From NCBI GenBank assembly GCA_040387735.1, contig JAZKDE010000002.1, positions 1 to 64,000 on the forward strand: a stretch of DNA of 64,000 bases. The letters are read 5' to 3'. Origin of the DNA: Arcicella sp040387735 (lineage in GTDB: Bacteria; Bacteroidota; Bacteroidia; Cytophagales; Spirosomataceae). Numbering within the stretch: the first letter of the stretch is position 1; the number at the start of each line of letters is the position of its first letter. This document shows positions 8,908 to 17,100 of this stretch, piece after piece. The notes under the pieces are model-generated. The model did no database searches. It was not told where the DNA came from and was given only the letters and a program-made list of their open reading frames with translations. Both the position numbers and the translations under genes were made by a program.

Positions 8908-9204
8908 ATTGAATATTTGTTAATTATGATGTTTGAAGTAGAATACATAGATTCCAACATTCATATTGCCTGATTAAATATAATTTTATAAAGTTTTGCC
9001 CTGAAAAATAAAACCTATAAACGAAGCTAATTTATCTTTTATTTTATAGTATATAAACTTTATTTACTTCACTTAAATAAATATATATTTCTCAAGTTAT
9101 AGGCAATACAACTTCACTAAGCCACGTAATCTTCATCAAACAGTACAGGATTTGCAAACCCCTACTTTAATTTTTCAATTCAAATTTTATAATTCAAATC
9201 AAAC
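8908..9204. promoter_or_regulatory. Divergent promoter region between two PepSY-like lipoprotein genes
   Basis: This 297-base AT-rich spacer separates two divergently transcribed related genes and must contain both promoters. Short A/T runs are plentiful; I see no clear operator. A shared regulator is an inference from the arrangement. Confidence 0.45.
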
Positions 9205-10032
9205 ATGAAAAAGAATCTTTTAGTAATATGTGGATTATTTTTATTGACATTAGCATCTTGTAAAGATCAGTCAAATCTAACGCCAAGTGACTCATCAACA
9301 ACCGTATCTTCGGCGAGAGAAACGGCAGATAGCAGTAAGAAAAATATAACCAAAGTAGCAGTAACTCAAGCAAATTTATTAACTGCCATTTCTACTTATT
9401 TGACGACCAATTACGCAGGTTTTACGTTTGTTGATGCGTATAGCAAATCAGTTAGTGGTGTAATTACTGGTTACGATGTAAATATCATCTTAAATAGCAC
9501 TCCATACCACATTGATTTTGATACAGCGGGTGCTTTTGTAAGTGTAAACTCAGCAGGAAGAAAAGGAAAAATTGACCAAACTATAGCTATTGTTACTCAA
9601 ACCAACTTATTAGCTGCCATCACGACTTATTTGAACACGAATTACGCAGGATTTACATTTTTGAATGCGTACAGCGAAACGTCAAATAGTACCTTGACAG
9701 GTTATGACGTAAATATTACTTTCAACAGCGTAAATTATCACGTAACGTTTGATGCAACGGGTACTTTTGTGAGCGTTGGAACACGAAAAGTAAAGACCGC
9801 AACGACTAACGTTCCAGTAGCTCAGGCTGATTTATTAGCGACAATTTCTACGTATCTAAACACAAATTATGCAGGATACACTTTTGTCAATGCGTATAGC
9901 GAAGCAGTAAGCGGTGTAATTGCAAATTATGACGTAAATATTACTTCAAATACAGTTACTTATCATGTAGTATTTGATGCAACGGGTGTTTTTGTAAGCG
10001 TTGGAACGAAAAAAGCAGGTAAGAGAAAATAA
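9205..10032 (+). CDS. Lipoprotein with three PepSY-like repeats
   Basis: The 275 residues have a lipoprotein signal (Cys19 in LASC), a Ser/Thr-rich linker, then three tandem modules of about 70 residues. Each carries LLxxIxTYLxTNYAGxTFxxAYS, a GYDVNI or NYDVNI strand, YHVxFDAxGxFVSV, and a basic linker. The modules match those of the divergent neighbour but differ in number (three against two) and lack the AGKD loop. The basic C-terminus (KKAGKRK) is unusual. The family is the PepSY-like group; function unknown. Confidence 0.82.
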   Translation: MKKNLLVICGLFLLTLASCKDQSNLTPSDSSTTVSSARETADSSKKNITKVAVTQANLLTAISTYLTTNYAGFTFVDAYSKSVSGVITGYDVNIILNSTPYHIDFDTAGAFVSVNSAGRKGKIDQTIAIVTQTNLLAAITTYLNTNYAGFTFLNAYSETSNSTLTGYDVNITFNSVNYHVTFDATGTFVSVGTRKVKTATTNVPVAQADLLATISTYLNTNYAGYTFVNAYSEAVSGVIANYDVNITSNTVTYHVVFDATGVFVSVGTKKAGKRK

Positions 10033-10083
10033 GCGAATCTCTTGTTTGATGATGAGTACAACAATTAATTTTGAAGTATCTTA

Positions 10084-10116
10084 AACGTTGTCAGTGTATT
10101 GAACACTGGCAACGTT
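10084..10116. terminator. Hairpin between convergent genes
   Basis: Arms AACGTTGTCAGTGT and AACACTGGCAACGTT form an imperfect stem between the lipoprotein stop and the convergent amidohydrolase stop. Confidence 0.65.
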
Positions 10117-10130
10117 ATTATTTATATTCT

Positions 10131-11375
10131 CTATTTCACCAAAATACCATCTTTAAAAACCATTTTTACTTTCCGAATATCCCTAATTTGTTCCGCAGGG
10201 TTTCCTTCCACAACCAAAATATCCGCTAAAAAACCTTTTTTAATTTTACCCAAATCTTTCAATCTGAATGACTCCGCATTAATTGCCGTTGCCGATTTCA
10301 GAACTTCAAGCGGTTTCATGCCATAATCCACCATCAACTCCATTTCTCTGGCATTATCTCCGTGAGGAAATACGCCAACATCGCCACCCATACAAATCTT
10401 CACGCCCGATTCCATTGCTAATTTGAAAGATTTTCTTTTGTCTTGAATACGTTCGGGCTCAGTTTCTTTACCCTTTTTCCAACCTTTATATTGACTCACG
10501 GCATCACCTGCGGCAAGCGTTGGACATAAACAAACGCCTTTTTCTTTCATTAATTTAAAAATTTCGGGCGTACCTCCATCACCGTGTTCAATCGTACTGA
10601 CACCACCCAAAATTGCCCTCCGCATTCCCTCTGGCGTAGAAGCATGAGCCACCACTTGTCGCCCCGAACTTTGAGCAACTTTTACCATTAATTCAATTTC
10701 TTCTTGCAAAAAAGTCGGTTGAGCATCTTTCATCAATCCCCAACGATAATCAGCATAAATTTTAATAACATCCGCTCCTTTACCAATTTGCGTTCTCACA
10801 GATTTTATCAAATTATCCACGCCATCCGCCTCCTCCGCACCTTGTGGCACAGTTACTTCCGAATGAAACCCTTTCGGGCCATAACTTCCCGTTGCTACCA
10901 AAGCACGACCCGCCACGAACATTCTGGGTCCAATAATTATTCCTTTTTCAATCGCCGTTTTTAGTCCAACATCATCATAATCAGCCCCTTCAGTACCCAA
11001 ATCTCTGACCGAAGTAAAACCCGCCAATAAAGTCTTACGAGCGTGAACCGTAGCACGAGCAATACGTTCAGCACGAGATTCTTTCAGCACTTGGTCGTCC
11101 CAGGTAGTTTCATTGTAAGGATGCAAAAGCAAATGCGAATGACCTTCAATTAATCCAGGTAATAAAGTAGCGTTAGGAATATCAATGATTTCTGTATTGG
11201 GCGGAACAGTCAACTTCTCCCCTACCCCCTCAATCCGCTGATTGTTGAGTAGAACTTGCCAATTATCGTGCATCATTTCCCCGTCGAAAACACGAGCAGG
11301 ACGTAACAAAGTGTATTTATCTTGGGCAAAAAGAGAAAAAGAGAAGAAGGTAAAAAGTAGGAATAATTTATTCAT
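10131..11375 (-). CDS. Secreted metal-dependent amidohydrolase (imidazolonepropionase-like)
   Basis: The 414 residues start with a signal peptide ending at LFAQ (about residue 18). The amidohydrolase-superfamily metal ligands are visible: HSH at 79-81 after LLPGLIEG, a lysine in GADVIKIYADYRW that is carboxylated in relatives, His in VVAHAST and TIEHGD, and the late Asp in CMGGDVGVFPHGD. Family members hydrolyse dipeptides (Xaa-Pro type) or cyclic amides in the periplasm; the substrate is not predictable. The sugar dehydrogenase gene lies upstream on the same strand with a 74-base gap, so the two may be co-transcribed without sharing a pathway. Confidence 0.87.
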   Translation of the reverse strand: MNKLFLLFTFFSFSLFAQDKYTLLRPARVFDGEMMHDNWQVLLNNQRIEGVGEKLTVPPNTEIIDIPNATLLPGLIEGHSHLLLHPYNETTWDDQVLKESRAERIARATVHARKTLLAGFTSVRDLGTEGADYDDVGLKTAIEKGIIIGPRMFVAGRALVATGSYGPKGFHSEVTVPQGAEEADGVDNLIKSVRTQIGKGADVIKIYADYRWGLMKDAQPTFLQEEIELMVKVAQSSGRQVVAHASTPEGMRRAILGGVSTIEHGDGGTPEIFKLMKEKGVCLCPTLAAGDAVSQYKGWKKGKETEPERIQDKRKSFKLAMESGVKICMGGDVGVFPHGDNAREMELMVDYGMKPLEVLKSATAINAESFRLKDLGKIKKGFLADILVVEGNPAEQIRDIRKVKMVFKDGILVK

Positions 11376-11449
11376 GATGAAGTTTTATTGATGAAAATTG
11401 TAAACCACTAATTTACTGATTTATCAATGATTAATTTTGCTTTAGTCCA

Positions 11450-12814
11450 TCAATTCCCCAAGCCAAGTACCTGATTTCCATTAAAAATCAATTTACCCTT
11501 AATTTGTAAATATTTTGCAGTGGCATTTTGGGTTAGCATTACGCTATGTTGAGCTTGTATTATTACTTCATCATTTGCCGTCGGAATACAGTTGCAAGAC
11601 CATGTCCTTGTATTATTCCAATTTCCGCTGTTTACACTTTCTGTTACGTCGGTGCTAATTTTATATAATTTTCCTTCGTAAAAAGTAGCCACATAAAGTT
11701 CGCCATTAGGTTCTTCGCCAAAACTTACGGGATTTGAAAGTGTGATATTTTGTAAAACATTTTGGTACGTACCGTTAGCATTACGTTTTAAAGTCCAAAA
11801 CTTTCCCGTTTGGTAATCTCCATAAACATACCAACCTCTCAAAGATTGAAATTGTGTTCCCCGATAAACAAAACCACCCAAAACCGAACCACCAATGCCA
11901 TTACTATTATAACCCGCATAGTCGAGAAAAGGCATCACAAACGTAGAAGCATCGCCACAACCCGTACCCACGTATGGGTGTGAGCCTTCGTAATATCGCC
12001 AACCATAATTGAGTCCACCTGCGTGATTACTTGGGGCAAAATTTACCTCTTCCCAATCATCCTGACCGTTATCACCAATCCATAAATCGCCCGTTTGTTT
12101 ATCAAAACTCCAATGCCACGGATTTCGTAAACCCCTCGCCCAAATCTCATCAGGAATATTATCGCCCGCAATTTGGTATGGATTCGTGGAAGGAATACTG
12201 TAAGGAGAACCTGCATCAACATTGATTCTTAGGATTTTACCAAAGAAATTTTGTAGATTTTGAGCGTTACCATCAAGGTCACCGATAGTACCTCTTGCTC
12301 CTGGAGCACCATCACCCGTTGTGATGTATAAATAACCATCTTTTCCAAAAGCAAGATGACCCGAACGGTGTCCATTCGCAGGATACGGCACAATTAAGAC
12401 AATTTGCTCTGAATTCGGGTCAGCAATATTTGGATTATTGACACTCCGAGTATAGCGAGCATAAACTGAAGCCTCCGCACTTTTCTGGACGTAATGAACG
12501 TACAAATATCCATTTTGGGCATAATTTGGGTGAAAAGTAAAACCAAAAATTCCACCCCATTCAGTATCTCTCACTTTAGAAGAAATATCTAAAAAAGGAG
12601 TAGTTGAAATACTACCATTTTCTACAATTTTAATGGTTCCATCTAATTGGGAAACAAACAGTCGCCCATCTCCCACAGAAGCGATATTTGTGGGATGAAA
12701 CAATCCAGAAGCAATCTCAGTAAGTTTTAACTGTGGATTTTGAGCTTTCGAAACGAAAGAAAATGGCGACAAATACAGCAGAATAAATAGAAATTTCAAA
12801 TAAATATGTTTCAT
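11450..12814 (-). CDS. Secreted PQQ-dependent sugar dehydrogenase (GSDH type) with a C-terminal surface module
   Basis: The 454 residues carry a signal peptide (cleavage near SKAQ) and a six-bladed propeller of the soluble glucose/sorbosone dehydrogenase family. Typical blocks are HPNYAQNGYLYVHY, NGHRSGHLAFGKDGYLYITTGDG with the catalytic His region, ARGLRNPWHWSFD, and WRYYEGSHPY. The last 60 residues are a different module with GNWNNTRTWSCNCIPTANDE. It is homologous to the C-terminus of the giant protein at 14190 and to the relic near 20300, and is probably a sorting or surface-attachment part. Oxidation of sugars in the periplasm or at the surface is the expected role. Confidence 0.88.
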   Translation of the reverse strand: MKHIYLKFLFILLYLSPFSFVSKAQNPQLKLTEIASGLFHPTNIASVGDGRLFVSQLDGTIKIVENGSISTTPFLDISSKVRDTEWGGIFGFTFHPNYAQNGYLYVHYVQKSAEASVYARYTRSVNNPNIADPNSEQIVLIVPYPANGHRSGHLAFGKDGYLYITTGDGAPGARGTIGDLDGNAQNLQNFFGKILRINVDAGSPYSIPSTNPYQIAGDNIPDEIWARGLRNPWHWSFDKQTGDLWIGDNGQDDWEEVNFAPSNHAGGLNYGWRYYEGSHPYVGTGCGDASTFVMPFLDYAGYNSNGIGGSVLGGFVYRGTQFQSLRGWYVYGDYQTGKFWTLKRNANGTYQNVLQNITLSNPVSFGEEPNGELYVATFYEGKLYKISTDVTESVNSGNWNNTRTWSCNCIPTANDEVIIQAQHSVMLTQNATAKYLQIKGKLIFNGNQVLGLGN

Positions 12815-13087
12815 GAAATCATGTTATTTTTCAATACAAATATATCCAAATTTTTAAGAAATCAGATAACCTGCTTACCCTCAATCAGATAAAAGCTTTA
12901 AAATAAGAATAAAACAATTCAAAAACTTTTTAAATATCAGATAATACTTGTAATTTTGCACCCCTGATTTTAGACAGTTATGAGTTACTAATTTAGTGAA
13001 TTAGTATTTTTAATGCTATTCACTAACTAATGAAATCACTAATTCACTAAATATCAGCAACGTGTATCTCAAATAAAACAACACAAA
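12815..13087. other. Spacer upstream of rpsL with an inverted-word repeat
   Basis: It contains the rpsL promoter near 12951 and then, at about 12982-13055, a chain of words such as TTAGTGAATTAGT and CACTAATTCACTAA. These pair with each other as an imperfect hairpin in the untranslated leader of the ribosomal operon. Autogenous control by S7 or S12 would be possible but is not shown. Confidence 0.5.
12928..12958 (+). promoter_or_regulatory. Predicted Bacteroidetes-type promoter of rpsL-rpsG
   Basis: The -7 box TAATTTTG (12951-12958) matches TAnnTTTG exactly; a T-rich -33 element lies about 20 bases upstream. This is the only good match between the divergent genes. Confidence 0.45.
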
Positions 13088-13510
13088 ATGCCAACTATAC
13101 AACAGTTAGTAAGAAACGGCAGAGAGCAATTGACGTTTAAATCAAAGTCTCCTGCGTTAGATTCTTGTCCTCAACGTCGTGGTGTTTGTACAAGAGTTTA
13201 TACTACTACGCCAAAGAAGCCAAACTCGGCTATGCGTAAAGTAGCTCGTGTACGTTTAACCAACGGTAAAGAAGTAAACGCCTATATACCAGGTGAAGGA
13301 CACAATTTGCAAGAACACTCAATCGTATTGATTCGTGGTGGTCGTGTGAAAGATTTACCAGGTGTACGTTATCACATTATCCGTGGTGCATTAGATACAG
13401 CGGGTGTTAGCGGTCGTCGTCAACGTCGTTCTAAATACGGAGCTAAACGTCCTAAACCAGGAGCAGTAGTAGCACCAGTAAAAGGCGGTAAAGGCGGTAA
13501 AAAGAAATAA
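13088..13510 (+). CDS. rpsL: Small-subunit ribosomal protein S12
   Basis: The 140 residues match S12 throughout: MPTIQQLVRNGR start, CPQRRGVCTRVYTTTPKKPNSA, then the decoding-site loop GEGHNLQEHS and VKDLPGVRYH. The PKKPNS block carries the lysine where streptomycin-resistance changes occur; it is wild type. A Lys/Gly-rich extension of about 15 residues (ending GGKGGKKK) follows the usual end. S12 monitors codon-anticodon pairing in the 30S decoding centre. rpsG follows after 131 bases. Confidence 0.98.
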   Translation: MPTIQQLVRNGREQLTFKSKSPALDSCPQRRGVCTRVYTTTPKKPNSAMRKVARVRLTNGKEVNAYIPGEGHNLQEHSIVLIRGGRVKDLPGVRYHIIRGALDTAGVSGRRQRRSKYGAKRPKPGAVVAPVKGGKGGKKK

Positions 13511-13641
13511 TTATGAATTATAAATTATGAATTATAAGTGTTTAAACTAATTCATAAGTCATAAATCACAATTAACAAAAAACAGTCCAGTATGCTTTGT
13601 TAAGGCAGAAGATGGGCTAAATTTAAAAATTTAACAACACA

Positions 13642-14112
13642 ATGAGAAAGTCAAAACCAAAGAAAAGATACGTGTTGCCTGATCCTAAATTTAGGGATGT
13701 AATGGTAACAAAGTTTGTTAATAACTTGATGTACGACGGAAAAAAATCAACGGCATTCACGATTTTTTACGGTGCATTAGATAAAGTTGAAGATAGAACC
13801 AAGGAGAAAAACGGTTTAGAGCTATTCAAAAAAGCTTTAAATAACGTTATGCCTACGGTAGAGGTTAAATCTCGCCGTGTGGGTGGAGCTACATTCCAAG
13901 TGCCAACGGAAGTACGTGCTGACCGTAAATTGTCAGTAGGTATGAAATGGTTAATTCTTTACGCTCGTAAGCGTGGTGATAAAACTATGATTGACCGTTT
14001 GGCTAATGAAATCATGGCAGCCGCTAAAGGTGAAGGTGCAGCAGTGAAGAAGAAAGACGATACGCACCGTATGGCAGAAGCTAACAAAGCATTCTCTCAC
14101 TTCAGATTCTAA
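13642..14112 (+). CDS. rpsG: Small-subunit ribosomal protein S7
   Basis: The 156 residues carry standard S7 blocks: MRKSKPKKR, VTKFVNNLMYDGKKSTA, VKSRRVGGATFQVPTEV, and RMAEANKAFSHFRF at the end. S7 starts assembly of the 30S head and contacts the E-site tRNA. In most bacteria fusA follows. Here a strong terminator and a convergent adhesin gene follow instead, so the str operon is cut after rpsG. The 131-base gap from rpsL contains words of the TTATGAATTATAA type. Confidence 0.98.
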   Translation: MRKSKPKKRYVLPDPKFRDVMVTKFVNNLMYDGKKSTAFTIFYGALDKVEDRTKEKNGLELFKKALNNVMPTVEVKSRRVGGATFQVPTEVRADRKLSVGMKWLILYARKRGDKTMIDRLANEIMAAAKGEGAAVKKKDDTHRMAEANKAFSHFRF

Positions 14113-14142
14113 TTCAATAATTAACAACGAGATACACACGAC

Positions 14143-14177
14143 AAAAAGAGCGAAGACCAATGGTTTTCGCTCTTTTT
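14143..14177. terminator. Strong bidirectional terminator between rpsG and the giant surface-protein gene
   Basis: Arms AAAAAGAGCGAAGACCA and TGGTTTTCGCTCTTTTT form an almost perfect stem followed by T-rich DNA on both strands. A second copy of this element with one change in the stem lies at 20191-20225. Confidence 0.88.
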
Positions 14178-14189
14178 GTTTTACCATGA

Positions 14190-17100
14190 TTATGGATTTA
14201 CCAATCGTAAATTTGTCGTGATTGCAATCTTTAAAATACCGCCTCGGTAATTAAGAGATTTGGCTCTTAAGATATTTCCAGTATCTGTAATCGTATGATC
14301 TGCATTAATGAAAACATCATCTGTTGAAGTTGGTACACGGTTACAAGACCAAGTGGTTGGGTCTGTCCATGAGCCTGACTTTATGGTTTCCAATCCGTTG
14401 CAGCAATTGTTGGGGATTACTTTTGAAGTTGTTGGGCATTGTGAGGTTGATGCTTTTTTAAGAATATATTGAAATATATTAGCAGCCAGATAAATATACC
14501 AACCATTATCCTCTGATATAAAATCTATTCTTATGTTAAGAGTATTAATATAGGGATTGTCATCATCAATATTTCGAAAAGTACTCCAAGTAGAACCGCC
14601 GTCTTTGGTTTTATATATTCTATTAGTATACGTCAAATTATCAAAACCTTGAACGTATCCAATTTGAGGCGAAATAAAATCAATTTTATTATAACTCCCA
14701 GAACTCATAATGGGATTTAGCCGTGTCCATGTATTTCCACCATCTATAGTTTTCATTAGTAATTTTTCGTACTCATATCCAACTAACCAACCATTATTTG
14801 AATCTACGAAACTAATGTCTTCTAAACCGCTAAAGTAAGAAACATTTGGAAATGAAATTGTCGTCCATGATATACCATTATCTATTGATTTTATTAATTT
14901 AACGAGTGTTGTCCCATTACTCCTGTATGCCAATAAAATATTATTCGTATTAGGAATATATAGTAATTTTTTAAATTGCCAAGAACTAACATTTGATTCC
15001 ACTGGATTTGCATTTAAAGTCCAAGTTACACCTCCATTAGTTGTAGATAAACTTCTTCCATCATTTGTTATAATGATCCCAGTATTAAGGTTTTTAAATG
15101 TTATTTTTGATAGTGTTACTCCTGACCAATAATTATTGTAAATAGTCCAGTTTAGTCCTCCATTTGTAGTTTTTAATATATTTTGTTGAGTAATTGCCCA
15201 TCCGTTATTGCTATCAATAAAATAAACATCTTCAAAGTTACTCGTATGTGAATATACATTTACCCAGTTTGTTCCACCATTTATCGTTTTCCATAGATTA
15301 TTAGCATTAAATACATAACCATTGTTCAAATCCACAAATCGTATATCACTTAAACTTGATATATTACTGATCTGTAATTGAAAAGAAAACTTTGCGCCAA
15401 CCTTGAAATCATAATTCCCCGCACTATTTACAACCACGGTCCCATTTGTAGCCCCAACAATATCCACCCCATCTTTCCGCCATTGAATGGTTGAACCCGC
15501 AGGTACATTATTAGCAGTCAAAGTAACGGTTTGACCACATTGCAATAAACCAGATGCAGTTACAGAAGGTGCTGATAAAACGGTAGTACTGATAGATTGA
15601 TTAGCTGAACAAGAGCCTAATGTACAGGTTGCGGTATATGTAGTATTAGTTGCAGGAGCAACCTTAATCACAGATGTGGTCTCTCCATTTGACCATGAAA
15701 TTGAACCCGTACATCCAGAAACTGTTAAAGTAGCGGAATCCCCTGAGCAAATAGAAATTTTATTGCTACTTAAGATAAACACAGGTGCAGGTGTGACATT
15801 TATTGACACTGCTGCAGAGCTATCACTCGTACAAGTATTCAATGTACAAGCAACTTTGTAAGCCTTTGTTGCAGAAGGGCTTACAGAAATACTATAACCT
15901 GTTACCCCTCCTGTCCATGCAAATGTACCGCCTGTACAACCTGTTGCGGAGAGAGTTATACTCGTTCCTTGACAAATGGTGTTGTTGGTTGGTGGGGTTA
16001 TGGCTGGGGCATTTGGTCTTTGTGGTGGTGCAATTATTAATGGGGTGGTTGGGCATTGGGGAGATGAGTATTTTACTACTGTTGAATTATAAGACATCCA
16101 ACCTGTATTTTCATCTAAAAAAGAAAGGGAATTTGCCCATGCTGACGTATTTAATGATTGCCATGTATTTCCACTATCAATTGTTTTAATTAATGTTGTC
16201 CCACTATTACCACAAGCAAACCCCACTTGATTATTTAAAAATTGAACTGCAACAAGAGATTTAGTTGTTCCGCTTACCTGTGACTGCCACGAACTACCTC
16301 CATCAATACTTTTCAATAATATGCCACCACTACCCACAATCCATCCATTATTAGTCGATGAGAATGTAATATCATTGTATGATGCATTACCATAAACTGA
16401 AACCTGAGACCAGTTTACGCCATTATCTGTTGACATCATCAGTACATTTGAACTAATGGCATAAACTTTAGATGAATTTGGGACAAAAGAAGCACTCCCA
16501 TAAGATGGAACTGATGATAAATTGGCACCTGAAGCTAAATACCAATTTATTCCACCATTATTTGTATAAAAAATTTCACTAAAACCTCCCACAATTATAC
16601 CATTGTTTACGTCTCTGAATATAGCTTTTCTTAAATAAGAATAATTATTGATGTATATCGAAGACCATGTATTTCCTCCATCTATTGTTTTAAGAACTAA
16701 TCCTTGACTCCCAACAGCCAAAGCAGTAGTAGAGTTAATAAATGTAATACTATTCAAAATATTTGAACTAAAAACTTTATTCCAAGTTACACCTCCATCA
16801 ATAGTACGATATATTCCGTCTCCACTTACAAAAAAACCTCTTTGTTTATCCACAAACTTAATATCATTAATAAAGGAATTACTAATTAACCCTGAATTAA
16901 CTAAACTGTAACTCGTAAAATCATAACTCCCCGCACTATTAATCATAAGGGTAGTATTAGTAGCACCAACAATATCAACGCCATCTTTCCGCCACTGAAT
17001 ATTTGAGCCACTTGGAACATTATTGGCAATCAACGTAACTGTTTGTCCACATTGCAATAACCCCGATGCTGTTACACTTGGAGCAACTAAGGGATTGATA

